From Bacillota bacterium (GTDB taxonomy: Bacteria; Bacillota; Bacilli; Paenibacillales; Paenibacillaceae), in the NCBI GenBank assembly GCA_023391635.1, contig JAEWAQ010000003.1, positions 124,001-188,000 on the forward strand: a stretch of 64,000 nucleotides of DNA, in the 5' to 3' direction. The position numbers and the translations under genes are program-made. Numbering within the stretch: position 1 is the stretch's first letter; every line of letters starts with the position of its first letter. This document shows, in pieces, positions 47,463 through 55,528 of the stretch. The notes under the pieces are model-generated. The model had not been told where the DNA came from. It did not search any database and saw only the letters and a list, made by a program, of their open reading frames with translations.

Positions 47463-47942
47463 TCATTCATTCAACAGTCTGACGATGAGCGATTCCATTT
47501 TGTCCGGCGTTACATTCGGTGCAAAACGCTTCGCGACGCGGCCTCGGCGGTCGACGAGAAATTTCGTGAAATTCCACTTGATCGTCTTCGTTCCGAGGAA
47601 TCCGCGCGCCTCCCGCGTCAGTTGGCGGTAGAGCGGATGGGCATTCGGCCCGCGCACATCGATCTTGGCATGCAGCGGGAAAGTAACGCCATGGTCCAGC
47701 CGACATTCGCGCTCGATCGTTTGCTCGTCTCCCGGCTCCTGACCGGCGAATTGATTGCAGGGGAAGCCGAGTACGCGCAATCCCTTGCCGCTGTAAGTTT
47801 CGTGAAGCCGCTGCAGCTCCCGGAACTGAGGCGCGAAGCCGCATCGGGTCGCCGTATTGACGATTAACAGCACATCCCCGCGATAAAGTTCAAGCGTCAT
47901 CGTTTCCCCGTGAATCGAGCGAATTTCGGTATCATAACGCAT
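47463..47942 (-). CDS. Glutathione peroxidase-family protein (first of a divergent pair)
   Basis: A 159-residue thioredoxin-fold peroxidase, BsaA/Gpo-like. The catalytic cysteine (not selenocysteine) is in NTATRCGFAPQ, with the FPCNQFAGQEPG Gln segment and the Trp in IKWNFTKFLVD; DFxPAxD regions are shortened. Such enzymes in Gram-positives usually reduce peroxides with thioredoxin. ATG 47942 follows a GGGGGCTG Shine-Dalgarno on the minus strand. It is convergent with fur and divergent from a paralog at 48047. Confidence 0.9.
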   Translation of the reverse strand: MRYDTEIRSIHGETMTLELYRGDVLLIVNTATRCGFAPQFRELQRLHETYSGKGLRVLGFPCNQFAGQEPGDEQTIERECRLDHGVTFPLHAKIDVRGPNAHPLYRQLTREARGFLGTKTIKWNFTKFLVDRRGRVAKRFAPNVTPDKMESLIVRLLNE

Positions 47943-48046
47943 GACGGCCGCAGCCCCCTTGTAACGATCGGATGATAAGTGTATTGTACAAAATAATGGC
48001 ACTCATTGCATATACGCAAAGTTGAACAAGATTGGAGGCATCGCAA

Positions 48047-48547
48047 ATGGATATTTATCAGTTCCAGGCACGCCGATTGAACGGTCAAATGGCCGATCTG
48101 TCCGCCTATCGAGGCAAAGTGCTGCTGATTGTGAATACGGCGAGCCAGTGCGGATTGACGCCGCAATACGAAGGCTTGCAGAAGCTGTTCGAGGAGTTCC
48201 AGGGCGACGGGCTTGCCATCCTCGGATTCCCGTGCAACCAGTTCGGCGAGCAGGAGCCGGGCACGAGCGGGGAAATCGCGTCATTTTGCCAGTTGAACTA
48301 CGGGGTTACGTTCGATTTGTTTGAGAAGATCCAGGTCAACGGACCGGAGACGCACCCGTTGTATGAATATTTGAAGACGCATGCACCCGCAGCCAGCGAG
48401 TCGGCAGAGATCGAAGACGATTCGATCAAGTGGAATTTCACCAAATTCCTGGTCGATCGCGCAGGCCGGGTTGCCCGGCGGTTCGAGCCCGGCGTCGTGC
48501 CGGCCGACATCGCGCCTGCGATTCGGGAGCAATTGCAGCGCTCCTGA
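48047..48547 (+). CDS. Glutathione peroxidase-family protein (second of a divergent pair)
   Basis: A 166-residue peroxidase with catalytic Cys in NTASQCGLTPQ, the FPCNQFGEQEPG motif and IKWNFTKFLVD. Its N-terminus (MDIYQFQARRLNGQMADLSA) is the canonical one; the divergent paralog shares the three core motifs but is more diverged. GGAGGC lies ten nt before ATG 48047. The about 104-bp spacer between the two genes contains TTGTACAA and TTGCATATACGCAA palindromic sequences, candidate regulator sites. Confidence 0.92.
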   Translation: MDIYQFQARRLNGQMADLSAYRGKVLLIVNTASQCGLTPQYEGLQKLFEEFQGDGLAILGFPCNQFGEQEPGTSGEIASFCQLNYGVTFDLFEKIQVNGPETHPLYEYLKTHAPAASESAEIEDDSIKWNFTKFLVDRAGRVARRFEPGVVPADIAPAIREQLQRS

Positions 48548-48609
48548 TCGCATGAAACGTCCGCCATCTACATACGGTGTAATTAACGGCATGTACAAGG
48601 ATGTGACGG

Positions 48610-48855
48610 ATGATGGCGAACACGGAACGACACGATGAAAAATGGTGGGTCAGGCTGCGGTTTACGCTGTTTTTTCTCGTGTTGACGGTGGTGCTGCACA
48701 GCTTGCTGAGCTGGTTTCAAGGATGGCTGAAGCCCGAGGATCCCTACGCCGAGCCGGAAGGACGCGCGGTCAAAGTGTTCCGCTCCGGCATTGGCGGAGA
48801 AGCGGACGCTTCTCCCGGCGACCGGCTCAGGCTGTTCTATTGGCTCGGAGAATAG
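48610..48855 (+). CDS. yqzK: DUF4227 (YqzK) small membrane protein
   Basis: The 81-residue protein has one transmembrane segment (LRFTLFFLVLTVVLHSLLSW, about 16-36), an aromatic-rich start (KWWVRLRF) and a C-terminal RLRLFYWLGE motif; this fits DUF4227/YqzK, which precedes xerD in B. subtilis. AAGGAT stands before ATG 48610. xerD follows after 16 bp. Function unknown. Confidence 0.88.
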   Translation: MMANTERHDEKWWVRLRFTLFFLVLTVVLHSLLSWFQGWLKPEDPYAEPEGRAVKVFRSGIGGEADASPGDRLRLFYWLGE

Positions 48856-48871
48856 GAGGTCGTCCGTACGG

Positions 48872-49831
48872 ATGGAGGCATGGATCGCGGCGTATCGGAA
48901 TCGACTGGCGGATGACCGCGCCTTGTCCGACAATACCCGCCAAGGTTACTACAGGGATCTGGCGGACTTCGCGGCCGCGATGCGCAGTCAAGGCGTCGAC
49001 GCTGCGAGCCGGCTGCAGCCGCGGCATATTCAGCTGTATATGCAGGAGCTCAGGCGGCAAGGGAAATCCGCGGCGACGATGGCACGCCGGTTCGTGACCG
49101 TACGGGGATTGTGCCGATTCGGCGTTATGGAGCGTCTGATCGCGCAGGACCCGACGCTCGGCATCGACGCGCCCAGAACCGAGAAGAAGCTTGCGCGTGC
49201 CTTGCAGCCGGACGAGGTAGGGAAGCTGCTCGATGCCCCTTGCGCCGGGGAACCGTCGCCGCAGCGGCTGCGCGATGCCGCGATGCTGGAGCTGCTGTAT
49301 GCGTCCGGCATTCGCGTGTCCGAATTGATCGCGCTGGATATCGCCCATGTTCGCACGGATCTCGGCCTGCTCCATTGCGTCGGCAGAGATGGGAAGGAGC
49401 GGATCGTGCCGATCGGCGGCCTCGCGATCGACAAGCTGCAGCGATACGCCGCGGAAGGGCGGCCTGCACTCCTGAGACCGGACAAGCAGGAGGGGGCGCT
49501 GTTCGTCAATCGCCTCGGTGCGCGGCTGACGCGGCAAGGCTGCTGGAAGATCATTCGGGGGCTGGCATGGGAAGTTGGCATACAAGGCGATCTGACTCCG
49601 CACATGCTCAGGAGATCGTTCGCCGTCCATTTGCTGGAGAATGGCGCGGATGTGCGGGCCGTGCAAGAGATGCTCGGCCACGCCAGCCTGCAATCGACGA
49701 TTCTTTACCGGGATGCCGCGCGATCCAGGGTCAAGGAAGAGTACGACCGCGCACATCCGCGGGCCGGCGTGGCAGGGACGCGAGAATCGACAATAGGATC
49801 AGGGATAGAGAGAAGAGGGGACGTCACATGA
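48872..49831 (+). CDS. xerD: Site-specific tyrosine recombinase XerD
   Basis: XerD resolves chromosome dimers at dif with its partner recombinase. ATG 48872 (AGGAGGT 11 nt upstream) gives 319 residues. The N-terminal SAM-like core-binding domain (about 1-90, WIAAYRNRLADDRALSDNTR) precedes the catalytic domain: Arg in ASGIRVSEL, the HMLRRSFAVHLLENGADV HxxR box, LGHASLQST and the tyrosine in LYRD. The residues after the tyrosine differ from the usual YTH pattern. A C-terminal tail of about 20 residues is extra. It overlaps deoB as ATGA. Confidence 0.93.
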   Translation: MEAWIAAYRNRLADDRALSDNTRQGYYRDLADFAAAMRSQGVDAASRLQPRHIQLYMQELRRQGKSAATMARRFVTVRGLCRFGVMERLIAQDPTLGIDAPRTEKKLARALQPDEVGKLLDAPCAGEPSPQRLRDAAMLELLYASGIRVSELIALDIAHVRTDLGLLHCVGRDGKERIVPIGGLAIDKLQRYAAEGRPALLRPDKQEGALFVNRLGARLTRQGCWKIIRGLAWEVGIQGDLTPHMLRRSFAVHLLENGADVRAVQEMLGHASLQSTILYRDAARSRVKEEYDRAHPRAGVAGTRESTIGSGIERRGDVT

Positions 49832-51003
49832 AGTTCGAACGTATCGCAGTAATCGTGCTGGACAGCGTGGGGATCGGCGAACTGCCGGATGCCGCCGCTT
49901 ACGGCGACCTCGGGGCGCATACGCTGGGCCATGTCGCCCAGGCCGTTCCTGGCTTGGCGCTGCCGAATATGCGCAAGCTGGGTTTGGCGAACATCGCTCC
50001 CGTCGCGGACTGGCAGGGCGAATCGCAGACAACCGGCTATTATGGACGGATGGCGGAAGTATCCGCAGGCAAGGACACGATGACAGGCCATTGGGAGCTT
50101 ATGGGGTTGCGGATCGAGAAGCCGTTCCGCACGTTCCCGAACGGCTTCCCTCCGGCGCTGATCGAAGCGTTCGAGCAGGAGACGGGGCGCCATGTCATCG
50201 GCAATAAGCCCGCATCCGGAACAGCCATTCTGGATGAGCTTGGCGAAGAACAGATGAAGACCGGCGCCTGGATCGTCTATACGTCCGCGGACAGCGTGTT
50301 CCAGCTCGCAGCGCATGAAGAGGTCATACCGCTGGAGGAATTATACGATGCATGCCGTGTTGCGCGGCGGTTGACGATGAAGGACGAATATGCCGTCGGG
50401 CGCGTAATCGCCAGACCTTATATCGGCAAAGCAGGCGCTTTCGTGCGAACGCCCAATCGCCACGACTATGCCGTGAAGCCGCCGATGCCGACCGTCTTGA
50501 ATGCGCTCAAGGGCGTGGGAATGGACGTCATTGCCGTTGGAAAGATCAACGATATTTTCGACGGGGAAGGGATTACCCGGGCTCTGCCGACCAAGAGCAA
50601 CGCGCACGGCGTGGAGACGACGCTGCAGCAGCTGCAAGGATCGTTTGCCGGATTGCTGTTTACGAATCTGGTCGAATTTGATTCGTTGTACGGGCATCGG
50701 CGCGATCCGGCCGGGTATGCGCAAGCGCTCGAAGCGTTCGACCAGGAAGTGCCGAAATTATTAACGACATTAAATAAACATGACTTGCTGATCATTACGG
50801 CCGATCACGGCAACGATCCGACGCATGCGGGAACCGACCACACGCGCGAATATGTACCGTTGCTTGCCTATAGCCCATCGTTCACGGGAACCGGCAGTTT
50901 GGGGACGCGGACGACGTATGCGGATTTGGCCGCTACGATCGCGGATAACTTCGGCGTGTCGTACGCGACGCATGGAGTAAGTTTTCTGGGAGATTTGCAG
51001 TGA
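49828..51003 (+). CDS. deoB: Phosphopentomutase
   Basis: DeoB interconverts ribose-1-phosphate and ribose-5-phosphate (also deoxyribose) in nucleoside salvage. The 391-residue length matches B. subtilis Drm. Alkaline-phosphatase-fold metal motifs: VIVLDSVGIGELPDA at the start, GKDTMTGHWE near 80-90 with the phospho-threonine, and ITADHGNDPTHAGTDHTREY near the C-terminus. The ATG overlaps the xerD stop; GAAGAGGGG is upstream. punA follows 29 bp downstream, a functional pair. Confidence 0.96.
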   Translation: MKFERIAVIVLDSVGIGELPDAAAYGDLGAHTLGHVAQAVPGLALPNMRKLGLANIAPVADWQGESQTTGYYGRMAEVSAGKDTMTGHWELMGLRIEKPFRTFPNGFPPALIEAFEQETGRHVIGNKPASGTAILDELGEEQMKTGAWIVYTSADSVFQLAAHEEVIPLEELYDACRVARRLTMKDEYAVGRVIARPYIGKAGAFVRTPNRHDYAVKPPMPTVLNALKGVGMDVIAVGKINDIFDGEGITRALPTKSNAHGVETTLQQLQGSFAGLLFTNLVEFDSLYGHRRDPAGYAQALEAFDQEVPKLLTTLNKHDLLIITADHGNDPTHAGTDHTREYVPLLAYSPSFTGTGSLGTRTTYADLAATIADNFGVSYATHGVSFLGDLQ

Positions 51004-51032
51004 ACGAATACTGGATAAAAGGATGATAACCA

Positions 51033-51857
51033 ATGCCTAACGTGAACAAGGCCATGATCGACGAGGCCGCTGCCTACATCGCGGCGAGAACCCGAATCAA
51101 GCCGGAGATCGGCCTCATTCTCGGATCCGGACTGGGCGTGCTGGGCGACGATCTGGAGAATGCGGTGACGATTCCTTACGCGGACATCCCGCATTTTCCG
51201 ATCTCGACCGTGGAGGGACACGCCGGGGAATTGGTCTTGGGGAGCATGCAAGGAAGGGACGTCGCGCTCATGCGCGGCCGCTTCCATCAATATGAAGGTT
51301 ATGAGGCAGAGCGGACGACGTTGCCCGTACGGGTGATGAAAAAGCTCGGGGTGCAAACGCTGCTCGTCACGAACGCGTCCGGCGGCATCAACCTGAACTA
51401 CAAGCCAGGCGATCTGATGATCATTTCCGACCATCTCAATTTGACGGGCCGCAACCCGCTCGTCGGACCGAACGATAACGCGCTGGGCGTGCGGTTCCCG
51501 GATATGTCGGAAGCCTACAGCCGCAGGCTGCGCGGAATCGCGCGGGAAGCCGCTTCGCAGCTCGGATTCGAGGCGCGCGAGGGCGTATACGTCGGACTGC
51601 TCGGCCCGAACTATGAGACGCCCGCGGAAATCCGGATGCTGCGCACGCTCGGTGCGGACGCGGTCGGGATGTCCACGGTCGCCGAAGTGATCGTCGCGCG
51701 TCACGCAGGCATCGAGGTGCTGGGCATTTCTTGCATCAGTAACATGGCGGCGGGCATTCTCGATCAACCGCTGTCGCACGAAGAAGTCATGGAGACGTCG
51801 GAGAAGGTGAAGGATCGCTTCATCTCGCTCGTCATGGCGGTATTGCCGCAGATGTGA
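51033..51857 (+). CDS. punA: Purine nucleoside phosphorylase
   Basis: PNP splits purine nucleosides with phosphate into base and (deoxy)ribose-1-phosphate, the substrate of DeoB. The 274-residue protein is of the trimeric class: IGLILGSGLGVLGDD phosphate-site segment, STVEGHAGELVLG, LMRGRFHQYEGY, VTNASGGINLNYKPGDLMII and LLGPNYETPAEIRMLRTLGA with GMSTVAEVIVARH. GGATGAT precedes the ATG. Hairpins follow. Confidence 0.96.
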   Translation: MPNVNKAMIDEAAAYIAARTRIKPEIGLILGSGLGVLGDDLENAVTIPYADIPHFPISTVEGHAGELVLGSMQGRDVALMRGRFHQYEGYEAERTTLPVRVMKKLGVQTLLVTNASGGINLNYKPGDLMIISDHLNLTGRNPLVGPNDNALGVRFPDMSEAYSRRLRGIAREAASQLGFEAREGVYVGLLGPNYETPAEIRMLRTLGADAVGMSTVAEVIVARHAGIEVLGISCISNMAAGILDQPLSHEEVMETSEKVKDRFISLVMAVLPQM

Positions 51858-51871
51858 CGGAACCCGTTCAT

Positions 51872-51907
51872 TGACACGTCTTGGCGGTATCGGCCGCAGA
51901 CGTGTCA
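51872..51907 (+). terminator. Hairpin after punA (first)
   Basis: TGACACGTCT (51872-51881) pairs perfectly with AGACGTGTCA (51898-51907). No T-run follows, so it may act in mRNA stability rather than termination. Confidence 0.5.
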
Positions 51908-51953
51908 GGATCGTCCGTTTACGATTCAGGCGTCCCGCTCCATCCCATTCCGT

Positions 51954-51985
51954 ACGGAACCGCCTTGCCCAAGGCGGTTCCGTTT
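51954..51985. terminator. Hairpin after punA (second)
   Basis: ACGGAACCGCCTT (51954-51966) pairs perfectly with AAGGCGGTTCCGT (51971-51983), loop GCCC, then TT and a T/G-rich stretch. This 13-bp GC-rich stem is the likelier end of the deoB-punA transcript. Confidence 0.7.
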
Positions 51986-52016
51986 GTGCGTTTGTCGGCG
52001 AAGCCGATTGCACTTG

Positions 52017-52025
52017 TGGTATAAT
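52017..52025 (+). promoter_or_regulatory. Extended -10 promoter before the SNF2 gene
   Basis: TGGTATAAT matches the extended sigma-A -10. No good -35 at 17 nt is seen. It lies about 55 bp before the GTG start, consistent with a short leader. Confidence 0.6.
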
Positions 52026-52079
52026 GGAAGGATACCGTAATCGAGCTTAACGAATCTGCAAGAAGGGGCGATTGATGAG

Positions 52080-55000
52080 GTGCAACCCATCCTGCTCGCC
52101 GATATTCGCAAGTGGTGCGGGGAAGACATTTATCGCAAAGGTCAAGCGTATTTCAAACAAAACCGCGTGCTGCGCGTCGAGCGCGACCCGGACAGCCGTT
52201 TGTTCGACGCGATCGTATCGGGAACGAAGCGCTACAAGGTTCATGTAGAACTGTACGAAGACGGTGAATTTCCGGAGGCCGAGTGCGACTGTCCCTATTA
52301 CGAATCGACGGAGACGCCGTGCAAACATATCGCTGCTGTCCTGCTGCGGCTGCATGAGATGCAGGGAGGCGCAGCGTCGGAGGAGAATGTGCCGGTCATT
52401 ACGAACGAACACGTGTATTTGGCGCGCAACATGATTTCGTTATTCGACCGGACGCCGGCTGCAGACGAGGAACACGGTCCTTACATGCTTGGGCAGCCGG
52501 AGGTCGTGAACGTGGAGTATACGATTACGGCTTCCACGTCCCAGCGCAAGCCATCGCTTACGATCGAAGTGAAGCTGGGGACAAAGCGGCTGTACATCAT
52601 TCAGAAAATCAAGCAACTGCTCGGTCATCTGGAGAGCGGCACACCGTTCGAGATCGCGAAGCTGTTCACACTCGATCCGGCCAGCCACGCGTTCGGCAAG
52701 ACGGACAGGGCCATTATGGACCAGTTGATCGAGATCGCCCGCAATGAAACGGCCTACCGGGAGTCTCATCTGATGTACGCCTTCTCCGGCTATTCCAGCA
52801 ACGAGCGCTCGCTGTTCATTCCGCCCTATGCCTGGGAGAGGCTGCTTCCGCTGCTGCTCTTGGCGGACGTGCAATTTGTGCACGGCGGCCAATCATACGG
52901 CGACCTGAAGGAGGCGGAAGGCGGCCTTCCGCTCGCCTTCCGCTTCAGCCAGCCGTCACAGGACGTATACCGCATCAGGCTGGACGGGATGCAGCAATTG
53001 ACCGTGCTTGATTCGTACCAGATCTGCCTGGAAGGCAACCGGGTATACCGGCTTGATGCTGTTGCATGCAAGCAAGTCGCAGAGCTGAGAAACTTGTTCT
53101 CGCGCAATTCGGAGCACGAGGTGCTCATCTCGCCGGCATACCTGGAGATGTTCCTGGCTCGCGTCGTGCCGGGACTGAAGCGGATTGGTCCGGTGACGTT
53201 CGACGAAGACGTGCAGCGCCGGATCGTAACGGCGCCGCTTGACGCGAAGCTGTATCTGGACCGCGACGGCCAGCGGCTGCTGGCACGGCTGACATTCGTC
53301 TATGACGACGTGCAGCTCGACCCGCTTGCCGCGGCGCGGGGCGGCGGCCCGGAACGAACGGACCGCATTCTGATGCGCGACGGGGAGAAGGAGAGCCGCG
53401 TCATGGGATTGATCGAACAAATCCCGTTCCGTTATGACGGCAAGACGATGCACCTGGACGATGAAGAGGAAATCTACCATTTTCTGTTCCATACGCTGCC
53501 TCAGCTGCACAAGTGGACGGAAGTTTACGCGACGCCGGAGATCGAAAGCATGCTCGAGGCGCCGCCGCGGCCACCGAAGCTGTCGGTGGAACTGGATCCC
53601 GGCACGGATTGGCTCGAGGTCCGCTTCGATATGGAAGGCATCGACGAGGACGAAATTCGCGAGCTGCTGCGGCATTTGGTGGAGAAGAAGAAATATTACC
53701 GGATGCCCACGGGCGCCTACGTCTCGCTGGAAGAGGAAGGCTATGCTTCGATCGGCCGGATCCTGGACGAGATGGGCGTGAAGCACGGAGAGCTGAATAC
53801 GGGACGGATGCAGCTGTCGGTCGCCCGCGGTTTGCGCTTCCTGGACGCGGACGATCCGTCGCACAGCGTCAAGTTCGGACACCGGTTTCGCGAAATGCTG
53901 GATAATATGCGCAGTCCCGACAGGTCCGATTATCCGATCCCCGAGGAGCTTGCACCCATCTTGCGCGACTATCAGAAATACGGCTATCAATGGATGAAGA
54001 CGCTGGCGCATTACCGCTTCGGCGGCATTCTCGCCGACGACATGGGGCTCGGCAAGACGCTGCAGAGCATTGCGTTTCTCGTGTCCGAGCTGCCGGATAT
54101 CCGCGCAAGCGGGCAGCCCGCGCTCATCGTTTGCCCGGCGTCGCTGACGTTCAACTGGTGGAACGAACTACGCAAGTTCGCGCCTGAGATCCGGGCGGTA
54201 GTCATGGAAGGCGACAAAGAGTCGCGCGTCTCGGTGCTGGAAGAATTGTCGGAAGTGGACGTGCTTATTACTTCGTATCCGCTGCTGCGTCGGGATGCCG
54301 AGGAGATCGCGGGGCAGACGTTCTCGGTGCTCATCCTCGACGAAGCGCAGGCGATCAAGAACCACGCGACGCTGACCGCCCATTCCGTCAAGGACATTCG
54401 GGCGAAGCACCGCTTCGCCTTGACCGGCACGCCGGTGGAGAATCGGCTGGAGGAGCTGTGGTCGATCTTTGACGCCGTATTCCCGGAGCTGTTCTGGAAT
54501 CGCAGCCGCTTCGCCCAGCTGAGCCAGGAGCAGGTCGCGAAGAAGATCCGCCCTTTCCTGCTCAGGCGGCTGAAGTCAGACGTGCTCAAGGAGCTGCCGG
54601 ACAAGATCGAGACGGTCCAGGCGTCCGAGCTGCTGCCGGAACAGAAGAAGCTGTATGTCGCTTATTTGGCGCGCCTGCAGGCGGACGCCCTCCAGCGCAT
54701 CCGCGAGGACGGCTTCCAGAAGAGCCGGATGCACATTCTGGCGGGTATGACGCGGCTGCGGCAGCTGTGCTGCCATCCCGCGATGTTCGTGGAAGGTTAC
54801 GACGGGGCGTCCGCCAAGCTGGACCAGCTGATGGAGATCGTCGAGGAATGCCGCGATGCCGGCAAGCGGATGCTGATCTTCTCGCAATTCACCGAGATGC
54901 TTGGCATCATTCGCAGCGAGCTGACGCAGCGGGACGTCCGCTTCTTCTATCTCGACGGGCAGACGCCAGGGAGGGACCGGGTCGAGATGTGCGCGCGGTT

Positions 55001-55322
55001 CAACGGCGGGGAAGGGGAGCTGTTCCTCATCTCGCTCAGGGCAGGTGGGACCGGGCTCAATCTGACAGGGGCGGATACAGTGCTGCTGTTCGATCTGTGG
55101 TGGAATCCGGCCGTCGAGCAGCAGGCGGCGGACCGGGCGCACCGGATCGGCCAGAAGAACGTAGTGCAGGTCATCCGCCTGGTGACGCAAGGGACGATCG
55201 AGGAGAAGATGTTCGAGCTTCAGCAGCGCAAGCGCGATCTGATCGACGCGGTCGTGCATCCGGGCGAAGAAGCGCTCTCCGCGCTCGGCGAAGACGATAT
55301 CCGCGAGCTGTTGATGATTTGA
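52080..55322 (+). CDS. SWIM-domain SNF2/Rad54-family DEAD-like helicase
   Basis: A 1080-residue superfamily 2 ATPase. An N-terminal SWIM zinc finger (Cys69, Cys71, Cys81, His83 in a CxCxnCxH pattern) is followed by an about 450-residue bacterial SNF2 helper region and the two RecA-like lobes: Walker A ADDMGLGKTLQ near 652, DEAQ near 753, and motif VI in ADRAHRIGQKNVVQ, with QGTIEEKMFELQQRKRDLID near the end. HelZ/YqhH-like proteins remodel nucleic-acid-protein complexes or help RNA polymerase; the exact role is unknown. The start is GTG 52080 with AGAAGGGGCG upstream. Confidence 0.92.
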   Translation: MQPILLADIRKWCGEDIYRKGQAYFKQNRVLRVERDPDSRLFDAIVSGTKRYKVHVELYEDGEFPEAECDCPYYESTETPCKHIAAVLLRLHEMQGGAASEENVPVITNEHVYLARNMISLFDRTPAADEEHGPYMLGQPEVVNVEYTITASTSQRKPSLTIEVKLGTKRLYIIQKIKQLLGHLESGTPFEIAKLFTLDPASHAFGKTDRAIMDQLIEIARNETAYRESHLMYAFSGYSSNERSLFIPPYAWERLLPLLLLADVQFVHGGQSYGDLKEAEGGLPLAFRFSQPSQDVYRIRLDGMQQLTVLDSYQICLEGNRVYRLDAVACKQVAELRNLFSRNSEHEVLISPAYLEMFLARVVPGLKRIGPVTFDEDVQRRIVTAPLDAKLYLDRDGQRLLARLTFVYDDVQLDPLAAARGGGPERTDRILMRDGEKESRVMGLIEQIPFRYDGKTMHLDDEEEIYHFLFHTLPQLHKWTEVYATPEIESMLEAPPRPPKLSVELDPGTDWLEVRFDMEGIDEDEIRELLRHLVEKKKYYRMPTGAYVSLEEEGYASIGRILDEMGVKHGELNTGRMQLSVARGLRFLDADDPSHSVKFGHRFREMLDNMRSPDRSDYPIPEELAPILRDYQKYGYQWMKTLAHYRFGGILADDMGLGKTLQSIAFLVSELPDIRASGQPALIVCPASLTFNWWNELRKFAPEIRAVVMEGDKESRVSVLEELSEVDVLITSYPLLRRDAEEIAGQTFSVLILDEAQAIKNHATLTAHSVKDIRAKHRFALTGTPVENRLEELWSIFDAVFPELFWNRSRFAQLSQEQVAKKIRPFLLRRLKSDVLKELPDKIETVQASELLPEQKKLYVAYLARLQADALQRIREDGFQKSRMHILAGMTRLRQLCCHPAMFVEGYDGASAKLDQLMEIVEECRDAGKRMLIFSQFTEMLGIIRSELTQRDVRFFYLDGQTPGRDRVEMCARFNGGEGELFLISLRAGGTGLNLTGADTVLLFDLWWNPAVEQQAADRAHRIGQKNVVQVIRLVTQGTIEEKMFELQQRKRDLIDAVVHPGEEALSALGEDDIRELLMI

Positions 55323-55476
55323 TCTGTGGTTTTGTGGGGTGTTGCCCGAATAATTCGGGTAAAAGCTGCTTGCATAGGCTCCAAGCGCCGAATTACCCAA
55401 TCAAATCGGGTAATACCGCATAATCGTGGATACGAGCGTCAAGTTACTCGATCTATCGTTGAGCCCACAATATCAA

Positions 55477-55514
55477 ATAAACGGCACCGTCCATTGGAGG
55501 ACGGTGCCGTTTAT
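55477..55514. repeat. 16-bp perfect hairpin, bidirectional terminator; related copy at 30386
   Basis: ATAAACGGCACCGTCC (55477-55492) pairs with GGACGGTGCCGTTTAT (55499-55514), loop ATTGGA. It lies between the convergent SNF2 and SdrD-type genes. Its arm AAACGGCACCGTCC recurs at 30386-30421 (minus strand). The 55,340-55,420 stretch before it also holds short repeats around CCCGAATAATTCGGG and two TCGGGTAA copies. Confidence 0.8.
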
Positions 55515-55528
55515 GATTGAGCGTCGTA

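Noticed and set aside
49111..51003. Apparent fusion of a xerD-region frame with phosphopentomutase
   Set aside because: The upstream part is an out-of-frame translation of xerD; deoB starts at ATG 49828, overlapping the xerD stop.
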